In this document: positions 4,537-10,031 of the stretch, piece after piece
Layout of the letters: each line of letters starts with the position of its first letter
How positions within the stretch are numbered: the first letter of the stretch is position 1
NCBI GenBank assembly: GCA_031273735.1
Contig: JAISRI010000146.1
Location: forward strand, 1-10,031
Direction of reading: 5' to 3'
Length of the DNA stretch: 10,031 nucleotides
Source of the DNA: Helicobacteraceae bacterium
Lineage (GTDB): Bacteria; Campylobacterota; Campylobacteria; Campylobacterales; SZUA-545
Translations under genes and position numbers: made by a program
Notes under the pieces: model-generated
The model's database searches: none
The model's input: the letters and a program-made list of their open reading frames with translations, nothing else
What the model was told of the DNA's origin: nothing

Positions 4537-6969
4537 CTATTTTAGAAAGCCGTATTCATATACTTTCGGCTCTATTTTTCGCGCTAAAATTTTTAGTTTT
4601 TCTCGCAAATCGGCGATCAAACCATTATACGTTTCATCGTCGGATTTTGTTTTCATCGTTCCTTTTTCGTTACGCTTTTGAAAATGTTCGCGTATATCGT
4701 AAAAAGAGGCGTTTGGATTGAGATTTTTTTGTTGATGATAGTAGCGCCAAAGCTCTCGCCCCGCGTCAAAAACCTCTTTTGCTTCCGCCGAGAATTTTAA
4801 CGGCGAATCTCTTTTTATATCCGCCGCAAACAGCGTTTGACTGGCTTTAATTTTTCCCGCTATAAAATCGGTCATAAAATGGCTGTCGAATTTATGTTGC
4901 GATCCTACCTCTTCTTCGGTAAACGGTATCCAATGATTTGTTCCCTCGTTGGCAGAAATGCGATTTTGTCCGTGAAATAACGTAAAAGCAAGACAATCAT
5001 TTTGAAATTCTAAATCCGTTTTATACCCGTCGTTAGGATATAAAAATTGATCACGATCGTTAAGCCAATCTGCAACTATGCAATAACGGACTGAAAAATA
5101 AATACAACCTTCAATTAAATTATTTTGACAAAAAGCATAATAGTTATTGTGTCGTGTTCCTTCATTATTTATTACACACAGAAATTTATTGTTTTGAAAA
5201 TCTGGCGTTGGATTTTCCATATGACCGATTATATTTTCCTTTTGATTATCAAATAATTTAATCCATCTATTTATACTTTGCGGCAAGTTTCCGAATATTT
5301 TTTTTGTTTTGACAAAATTTCCATTTCCAGCATAAACGTCAGCCGTAATTTGTTCAAACGTCTCCTCTTTTCTAGTATTCCAAATAAAAAACCCTATTGG
5401 GAATTGCCCTTTTACATTATCGAACGTGTTGGCGGGCACTAAAAAAATTTTTTCTAGCTTTGCGCGAAAGAAAGATCGAAAATCAGAGAAATTCGACGAT
5501 TGCAAACTTTTCAAAGTTGAAAAGTTTGCAATCGTCGAAAAAGGCATTTCGCAATAAATCTTTGCTAAAAAGTGCGCAAAAATTTCATTGCTTGCTTTTC
5601 CTATTGATATTTTGTATTTTTCTTTTGTTTTATGTAAGATGGCAACCCCCGCTTTATTTTCCCCTGTTCCTGTAACGGTTGTTGCCGTAGTTGCTTCCGC
5701 ATATGGCGGATTGATATAGATAATTAGCTTTTTGCGCTTTTCTTTATCGTTAATAATTTTATAGAGTTCGTCGGGCAGTTTTCCGCCTTTTGATTGCGGT
5801 AAAAATTCATCATTCAAAAAATCGAACTGAAAAACTTGCTCTTTCCATAAATTTGCGCCGTTAGATATACGATCGCGCATTACGTCCACGTCCTGTTTAT
5901 CTAACGTAGAAGCCCATATGCGATCTTTGTTGGTAAGCCCCGCTAATAAGTTGCCCGTTCCAGCGGCGCAATCCCACACATAGTATTCGTCCTGCCAGTT
6001 TTCACCGAAAACGTCGGCAATGTATTTTTGCGATAATTCGACCCAAATCTGCGGCGTAAAGAAACTGCCTTTGCGTTCGCGCACGTCTTGCGGCACAAGG
6101 AGATCGCGGCGTTCAATAATATAATCCCAATAATCTTTATGCGGCGGTCTTTCGTATCTATTCCAAAATTGCGTATGCGCTATTTGATTATCGTTAAATT
6201 CTACATGCGAGCTTGTAAAAAGTCCCGCCTCGTTTTTGTGTTTATCTAGTTCGTATTGATCTTGTTTTAAGATTACGGATAATTTATCTTTTATTGTTTT
6301 GTTTTCAAGCGAAAGCAGATCGGCAAGATAAAAATCGCCGTCTATAATACCGCTCTTTTTGGCTAAATCCCAATCGACCTGAATGGTCGGTTTAACCGTT
6401 TGTAACCATTTGTTATAAATAATAATAAAATTGTTTTTGTCTATTTTAATTCTTGCGGTTTCATTTTTTCCAATAATAAAATTTTGTTTGATAAATTGAT
6501 GCAACTCTTGTTCGTCGCGCGCAAAATCAAAGATCATAGTATCCGCGTCAATAATTTTCTTTATCTGATCGTATACTTGTCTAAACTCTTTTGTTTCGGT
6601 ATTGGACGGCGTAACTTTCCAATTGAAATCGTTTTGATAAAAGATATTCTGAGTTTCCGAGTATGAAATGAAAGCGATTTTTTTGCCGTCGAAGCAACCC
6701 AAGAACGGCGGCGGCAGGATTTTATCGAACGCGCGCGCTTTACCGATGGTTAGAACAAGTTGCGCAAACATAGCGCAAATATCGTGATTGCCCGTTTTTG
6801 CTTCCGCCCAAAGATAGTGATATTCCAATAAAGTATTTTCGGCGCTTGCTACGATAAAATCTATATTGTCTATATTTGGTTTATAGCTATATTTAGACTT
6901 ATCAAAAAAATCCGCGAAAATCCGCGCTTTAAGCGTTTCTTCTTTCGAAACGCCGCTATAATCCGCCAT
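4537..6969 (-). CDS. Fused nuclease/N6-adenine DNA methylase (type IIG-like restriction-modification enzyme)
   Basis: This 810-residue protein combines a nuclease-like head with an adenine methylase. Near the N terminus, IDFIVA (D37) and WAEAKTGNHD (E56-x-K58) fit a PD-(D/E)xK site. After a helical linker comes GSFFTP (302-306), then methylase motif I DCAAGTGNLL (333-342) and motif IV NPPY (420-423), the signature of N6-adenine methylation. TLKSLQSSNFSDFR and VPANTFDNVKGQFPIGF follow, and the remaining 280 residues probably hold target recognition. No separate specificity or restriction gene is present, which fits a self-contained type IIG (Eco57I-like) enzyme. The ATG at 6969 is chosen because TAAGG lies 8 bases upstream; a TTG at 6990 would add 7 residues. 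The gene is markedly A+T-rich and GATC-poor against its flanks, suggesting transfer. The recognition site cannot be read from sequence. Confidence 0.85.
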   Translation of the reverse strand: MADYSGVSKEETLKARIFADFFDKSKYSYKPNIDNIDFIVASAENTLLEYHYLWAEAKTGNHDICAMFAQLVLTIGKARAFDKILPPPFLGCFDGKKIAFISYSETQNIFYQNDFNWKVTPSNTETKEFRQVYDQIKKIIDADTMIFDFARDEQELHQFIKQNFIIGKNETARIKIDKNNFIIIYNKWLQTVKPTIQVDWDLAKKSGIIDGDFYLADLLSLENKTIKDKLSVILKQDQYELDKHKNEAGLFTSSHVEFNDNQIAHTQFWNRYERPPHKDYWDYIIERRDLLVPQDVRERKGSFFTPQIWVELSQKYIADVFGENWQDEYYVWDCAAGTGNLLAGLTNKDRIWASTLDKQDVDVMRDRISNGANLWKEQVFQFDFLNDEFLPQSKGGKLPDELYKIINDKEKRKKLIIYINPPYAEATTATTVTGTGENKAGVAILHKTKEKYKISIGKASNEIFAHFLAKIYCEMPFSTIANFSTLKSLQSSNFSDFRSFFRAKLEKIFLVPANTFDNVKGQFPIGFFIWNTRKEETFEQITADVYAGNGNFVKTKKIFGNLPQSINRWIKLFDNQKENIIGHMENPTPDFQNNKFLCVINNEGTRHNNYYAFCQNNLIEGCIYFSVRYCIVADWLNDRDQFLYPNDGYKTDLEFQNDCLAFTLFHGQNRISANEGTNHWIPFTEEEVGSQHKFDSHFMTDFIAGKIKASQTLFAADIKRDSPLKFSAEAKEVFDAGRELWRYYHQQKNLNPNASFYDIREHFQKRNEKGTMKTKSDDETYNGLIADLREKLKILARKIEPKVYEYGFLK
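5492..5539. repeat. Perfect 23-bp inverted repeat inside the methylase gene
   Basis: Arms at 5492-5514 and 5517-5539 are exact reverse complements around a 2-base loop (AG). The repeat is in the methylase coding sequence, covering the codons for STIANFSTLKSLQSS, directly after motif IV. Because the arms mirror each other, the opposite strand encodes a nearly identical peptide (STIANFSKLKSLQSS). Neither side is followed by a T-run, so it is not a simple terminator. Confidence 0.9.
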
Positions 6970-7021
6970 TTTCAACCTTAATTTACGCAATTTGACGAAG
7001 TTTGGAACACAAAAAGCCGCG

Positions 7022-7027
7022 ATTATA
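7022..7027 (-). promoter_or_regulatory. Extended -10 promoter for the methylase-nadA-MFS run
   Basis: On the minus strand the sequence reads TGTGATATAAT, a perfect TATAAT preceded by TG at the extended -10 spacing. It lies 53 bases upstream of the ATG at 6969. No clear -35 hexamer is present, as is common in this phylum, but the upstream side is T-rich. It is the best promoter candidate for the minus-strand genes down to 2358. Confidence 0.6.
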
Positions 7028-7110
7028 TCACAAAAAAGCGAAACCCTCTTCGCGCCGACTTTTCAGCGACGCTTTGTTAAGATGGTCATAATATAACCAA
7101 CGGAGCGTTT

Positions 7111-7737
7111 ATGGATTTTCTGTTCAATATCAACATTCAGTTTTACCTTGCGGGCTATCTAATCGCCGCGATTCCTTTCGGCGTCGTATTAGCCAAACTT
7201 TTCGGCAAGGTTAATATTCGCGAAAGCGGTAGCGGCAGCATAGGCGCGACAAACGTTTTGCGCGTCGTTAAAGAGCGCGATCCCGCTTTGGCGAAAAAAT
7301 TAGCGATCGCCACGTTTGTTTGCGACGCGATCAAGGGACCCGTCGTAATGATCGCCGCTATGATCGCGGGGCTAGACGAATATACGCTCTGGACAATCGC
7401 GGTTCTTGCCGTGATCGGGCATTGCTTTAGCCCGTATCTGCTTTTCGAGGGCGGCAAAGGCGTGGCTACGGGCGTGGGCGTGGTGATGGTTATGTTGCCG
7501 ATCGAGGCGGCTTTGGGCTTGGTCGCGTGGTATGTCGTGGGAAAAACGCTTAAAATCTCCTCTATCGCGTCGCTCGCGGGTATGATGACGGCGGTCGCTT
7601 TGAGCTTCGTTATTCACCCCGAAATTCCCGTAATCGGCACGCACGCGCCGATCGTAATTTGCGGATTTATCATTTTTTACAAGCATATTCCCAATATATT
7701 GCGACTTTTCAAACGAGAGGAAGCGCGAGTGGTATGA
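7111..7737 (+). CDS. plsY: Acyl-phosphate:glycerol-3-phosphate acyltransferase PlsY
   Basis: PlsY is an inner-membrane enzyme that moves the acyl group from acyl-phosphate (made by PlsX) to glycerol-3-phosphate, giving lysophosphatidic acid at the start of phospholipid synthesis. The 208-residue protein has the expected size and several hydrophobic segments. All three signature loops are present: RESGSGSIGATNVLR (37-51), GHCFSPYLLFEGGKG then VATGVG (103-123), and YKHIPNI (190-196). GGAG 5 bases upstream supports the ATG at 7111. The gene is divergent from the methylase, with 141 bases between. It overlaps folB by 4 bases (ATGA), so the two are translationally coupled. It is slightly longer than average because of an insert after motif 1 (ERDPALAKK). 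Confidence 0.95.
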   Translation: MDFLFNINIQFYLAGYLIAAIPFGVVLAKLFGKVNIRESGSGSIGATNVLRVVKERDPALAKKLAIATFVCDAIKGPVVMIAAMIAGLDEYTLWTIAVLAVIGHCFSPYLLFEGGKGVATGVGVVMVMLPIEAALGLVAWYVVGKTLKISSIASLAGMMTAVALSFVIHPEIPVIGTHAPIVICGFIIFYKHIPNILRLFKREEARVV

Positions 7738-8075
7738 CGATCCTGATTGAAAATCTAACGATCGACGCGGTAATCGGGATTTTGCCAAACGAGCGCGAAA
7801 AGCCGCAACGTTTGATCGCCTCCGCCGCGATCGATTACGACTACAAAAATAGCGCGGAGTTTGTAGATTACGCGCTTGTAGCCGATCTGATCGCCTTAAA
7901 ACTAGTAAGCGGGCGTTTTGGGTTGCTCGAAGAGGCGATCGAGGCGATTGCGACGGAGATTTTGCGATTAAATCCGTCGATTCAAAAGCTACGCCTCTGT
8001 ATTGAAAAACCGGATATTTCGCCTAATTTCCGCGTTAAAGTTTTTGGAGATTATTTAGGGCGCGATCGGCTATAA
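7734..8075 (+). CDS. folB: Dihydroneopterin aldolase FolB
   Basis: FolB cleaves 7,8-dihydroneopterin to 6-hydroxymethyl-dihydropterin and glycolaldehyde in folate synthesis. The 113-residue product has the family length. It contains the N-terminal strand ILIENLTIDAVIGILPNERE, whose E20 matches the pterin-anchoring Glu, and the later LCIEKPD, whose K92 fits the catalytic lysine. FVDYALVADLI corresponds to the conserved 'vDY..l...i' segment. I place the start at the ATG overlapping the plsY stop (7734). The frame is open back to 7659, but the extra 25 residues would read through plsY's tail and lack homology. No independent promoter is seen, so it depends on plsY transcription. Confidence 0.85.
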   Translation: MTILIENLTIDAVIGILPNEREKPQRLIASAAIDYDYKNSAEFVDYALVADLIALKLVSGRFGLLEEAIEAIATEILRLNPSIQKLRLCIEKPDISPNFRVKVFGDYLGRDRL

Positions 8076-8076
8076 T
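8071..8076 (+). promoter_or_regulatory. TATAAT -10 box for the two-component genes, overlapping the folB stop
   Basis: A perfect TATAAT (8071-8076) contains the folB TAA. It lies 30 bases before the ATG at 8107, giving a leader of roughly 25 bases. No convincing -35 is found. Just downstream, CTTTAG (8078-8083) and TTTAAG (8089-8094) form an imperfect direct repeat with an 11-base step. This recalls the TTTAAG-type repeats described for Helicobacter HP1043, so autoregulation is possible. Confidence 0.5.
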
Positions 8077-8106
8077 TCTTTAGAATTTTTTAAGAAAAGG
8101 GTAAAA

Positions 8107-8778
8107 ATGCGAATACTGATTGTGGAAGACGAAAGCACTCTCAATAAAACGCTTTCGGAAGGCTTGCGCGAGCTTGGCTTTCAAACCGACGAAGCCGAAA
8201 GCCTTAAAGACGCTCTCTACTACGTCGGTATTCGCAACTACGATATGGTGCTTACCGATTGGATGTTGCCCGACGGCGACGGGTTGGAGGTAATCCCTGA
8301 GGTCAAACGCAAGAGCCAACGCGCCGCGTGCATGGTGATCAGCGCTAGGGACGATCGCGAAAGCGCGATCGAGGCTTTAAGAAGAGGCGCAGACGACTAT
8401 ATCTGCAAACCCTTCGAGTTTGACGTGTTGGTAGCTAGAATCGAGGCGCGGCTTAGATTTGGCAGCACAAATCGCATCGAGATTGGCGATATGCTTATCG
8501 ACCCCGACGAAGAGCTGGTTACTTTTAGGGGCAGCGATATGGATCTCAAAGGCAAACCTTTCGAGGTCTTAGCCCATCTTGCCCGCCACCGCGATATGAT
8601 CGTCAGCAAAGAGCAGCTTTTAGACGCGATATGGGAAGAGCCTGAGCTGGTAACGCCAAACGTGATCGAAGTGGCGATAAACCAGATTCGCCAAAAGATC
8701 GACAAGCCGCTTAAAGTCGATACGATCGAAACGGTCAGACGGCGCGGATACCGATTTTGCTACCCCAAAAAAGCCTAA
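8107..8778 (+). CDS. hsrA: OmpR-family response regulator, HsrA/CosR-like, with intact phosphorylation site
   Basis: This 223-residue regulator has a receiver domain (1-118) and a winged-helix DNA-binding domain (about 125-220). The C-terminal part contains KGKPFEVLAHLARHRD, IVSKEQLLDAIWEEPE, VTPNVIEVAINQIRQK and ETVRRRGYRFCYPK. As I recall it, this is nearly the sequence of Helicobacter HP1043/HsrA and close to Campylobacter CosR, which are essential or oxidative-stress regulators. Those relatives lack a usable phosphoacceptor. Here the receiver is canonical: E7-D8 acidic pair, D51 in LTDWMLPDGDG, S79 in the switch position and K101 in CKPF. The start has AGGG upstream. The next gene is an overlapping histidine kinase, so phosphorylation control is likely. 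Confidence 0.9.
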   Translation: MRILIVEDESTLNKTLSEGLRELGFQTDEAESLKDALYYVGIRNYDMVLTDWMLPDGDGLEVIPEVKRKSQRAACMVISARDDRESAIEALRRGADDYICKPFEFDVLVARIEARLRFGSTNRIEIGDMLIDPDEELVTFRGSDMDLKGKPFEVLAHLARHRDMIVSKEQLLDAIWEEPELVTPNVIEVAINQIRQKIDKPLKVDTIETVRRRGYRFCYPKKA

Positions 8779-9974
8779 GAAGCGAATTCGCCTTTAAGTT
8801 GCTGCCGATCTTCGCGGCGCTGGTTTTCGGCTTTTCGTATCTCGTCTATTCGATGATCGAACGGGGAATCTACGGCGAAATCGAACGCGCTATGATCGAC
8901 GAGGCGAACAAAATCGCCGTCGCCAAAAACGGCGGCGCTTATATCGACGCGGATCTTCGCTTCAGCCAGCGCGAGGAAAACGGGCGTTTTTTCTACCGAC
9001 TAGAAGCGGCGAGCGGCGCAAGCGAGATCGAGTTAGAACGCGACATCACTAGCCAAGCGGAAACCTTCGACGAGATACAAAATGTCGTTTTTGCGGCAAA
9101 TATGATCTCGCTCGTTTTGATCCCGATTATCGCGGGGCTTTACTCCTTCTTTTTGGCGCACCCGATTCGCGCTTTGACCGAAGAGCTTGCGAAAATGAAC
9201 GAACGATCCGTAACGCCAATCGCCGAAAACCGTCTTGTTCCCGTCGAGCTAAAGCCGCTCACAAAGGCGCTTAACCGCCTTTTGGCGCGGATCGAGGGGC
9301 ATATCGCCTATCAGCGCGAACTGTTTGTGGGCATAGCGCACGAGCTAAAAACGCCGTTAGCCGTGATCCGCGCCAAAAACGACGTTACTCTTCTTAAAGA
9401 GCGAAACGCCGAAAAGTATCAAGAAACCTTGCGCGAAACCAACCGCGTGATCGACGAGATGAACAAGATGACCGAAAGCGTGCTTTATATCGGTCGCGCC
9501 GAATACGCGCAGTTTGATCCTCTCGAAACGATCGACGTCGTCAAATTTCTGCGCGACAAGGCAAACGATTTCGCTCTGCTCGCTAAAGAGCGCGGACGCG
9601 AGCTTGTCGTTAATATCGCGCCCAAAAAACTGACGATCCAAACGCGCCCGACTCTGATTAGCCATATCTTGCAAAACCTTTTTGGCAACGCGCTTAAATT
9701 TACGCCCGAAGGCAGAAAGATCGCCTTTCAAAGCCGTTTAGAAAACAAAAAACTGATCGTCGAAACGATCGACGAAGGAAGCGGCATTATGGAAGGCTTC
9801 GATCTTTTCGCGCCCTTTGCGGGCAAAGGCAAACAAAAAGGAACGGGGCTTGGGCTTTATCTAGCCAAGAATGCGGCGACCGCGCTCGGAGCGGATTTAA
9901 GCGTCAAAAACCGCGACGACAAGCAAGGAGCGATAGCCGTTTTAACCTTAGAGCTAACCCCCTGCGAAAACTAA
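8757..9974 (+). CDS. Membrane sensor histidine kinase, partner of the response regulator
   Basis: This 405-residue kinase has two membrane segments (about 14-33 and 114-133) bracketing a short periplasmic sensor of about 80 residues with no recognised domain. A HAMP-like linker follows (134-187). The H box is VGIAHELKTPLAVIRAKND with His195. The ATPase part shows the N box LQNLFGNALKFTPEG (N307, N311), G1 DEGSGI (339-344), F box FAPF and G2 GTGLGLYLA (362-370). All catalytic landmarks are intact. The start is a TTG at 8757, inside the last codons of the regulator (22-base overlap); it keeps the KSLRSEFAFKLLP lead-in before the first membrane segment, and no ATG occurs until residue 33. The overlap implies coupled synthesis with the regulator. 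Confidence 0.9.
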   Translation: MLPQKSLRSEFAFKLLPIFAALVFGFSYLVYSMIERGIYGEIERAMIDEANKIAVAKNGGAYIDADLRFSQREENGRFFYRLEAASGASEIELERDITSQAETFDEIQNVVFAANMISLVLIPIIAGLYSFFLAHPIRALTEELAKMNERSVTPIAENRLVPVELKPLTKALNRLLARIEGHIAYQRELFVGIAHELKTPLAVIRAKNDVTLLKERNAEKYQETLRETNRVIDEMNKMTESVLYIGRAEYAQFDPLETIDVVKFLRDKANDFALLAKERGRELVVNIAPKKLTIQTRPTLISHILQNLFGNALKFTPEGRKIAFQSRLENKKLIVETIDEGSGIMEGFDLFAPFAGKGKQKGTGLGLYLAKNAATALGADLSVKNRDDKQGAIAVLTLELTPCEN

Positions 9975-10031
9975 CTATTTAGCAAAGTCGGACAACTTTT
10001 TAAGCGCCTTTCGCGGAGGAAAGCGGGAATC
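9975..10031 (-). CDS. Unrecognised protein, 3' end only
   Basis: The minus-strand frame is open from the window edge to a TAG at 9975-9977, giving the C-terminal residues DSRFPPRKALKKLSDFAK. The basic, helical tail looks like a genuine protein end. The stop directly abuts the kinase stop at 9974, so the two genes are convergent with no space for a separate terminator. Eighteen residues are too few to name a family. Confidence 0.45.
   Translation of the reverse strand, partial: DSRFPPRKALKKLSDFAK

Noticed and set aside
5397..5675. Plus-strand 92-codon ORF with a hydrophobic tail inside the methylase gene
   Set aside because: It is antisense to a gene with clear catalytic motifs. Its resemblance to the methylase peptide comes only from the perfect inverted repeat, and it has no ribosome-binding site.
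7659..7733. 25-residue N-terminal extension of FolB
   Set aside because: It overlaps the plsY C-terminal signature loop in another frame. The ATG at 7734 gives the family length and an ATGA coupling.
8075..8091. AATTCTTTAGAATTTTTT as a terminator after folB
   Set aside because: The stem would have a 2-base loop and only A-T/one G-C pairs, and it coincides with the promoter region of the response regulator.
8080..8319. Minus-strand ORFs opposite the regulator and kinase (also 8397-8705 and 9357-9731)
   Set aside because: Antisense shadows of two genes with complete domain motifs.

Overview
The window looks like a chromosomal piece of a Campylobacterota (epsilonproteobacterial) genome. The main pointers are an OmpR-type response regulator whose C-terminal half closely matches my memory of Helicobacter HsrA (HP1043) and Campylobacter CosR, and a plsY-folB pair, an order I recall from Helicobacter. 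The core genes are about half G+C and unusually rich in GATC. No tRNA or rRNA gene was seen.

Layout. Positions 1-536 hold the 5' end of an unrecognised minus-strand gene (1-146), a hairpin in its leader, a short gene-tail remnant, and two 33-base direct repeats 67 bases apart that resemble a minimal or decayed CRISPR unit. Positions 537-1113 carry a complete type II toxin-antitoxin pair on the minus strand (ribbon-helix-helix antitoxin, then RelE/ParE-type toxin, overlapping by 8 bases), with a 12-base palindrome at its promoter. Positions 1114-2357 are a scrap-yard on the minus strand. It contains the N-terminal half of a second RelE/ParE toxin, a transposase-like helix-turn-helix fragment, several small unrecognised ORFs, and the frameshifted C-terminal tail of an IS3/IS481-type transposase.

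Positions 2358-6969 are a minus-strand run: a large fused nuclease/N6-adenine methylase of the type IIG sort, then nadA (quinolinate synthase, NAD biosynthesis), then a SotB-like MFS exporter. The spacings (20 bases, then a TAATG overlap) suggest co-transcription from a promoter just upstream of the methylase. The methylase gene is clearly more A+T-rich and has about one third the GATC density of its neighbours, so it is probably a horizontal arrival. It also contains a perfect 23-base inverted repeat with a 2-base loop.

From 7111 the plus strand carries plsY (acyl-phosphate-dependent glycerol-3-phosphate acyltransferase) and folB (dihydroneopterin aldolase), overlapping by 4 bases. Next come an HsrA/CosR-like response regulator with its own promoter and an overlapping membrane histidine kinase. 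The regulator keeps the phosphoacceptor aspartate that is degenerate in the Helicobacter and Campylobacter proteins. That, together with the linked kinase, suggests a working two-component form of a regulator known mainly as an orphan. The last 57 bases are the 3' end of a minus-strand gene whose stop abuts the kinase stop.
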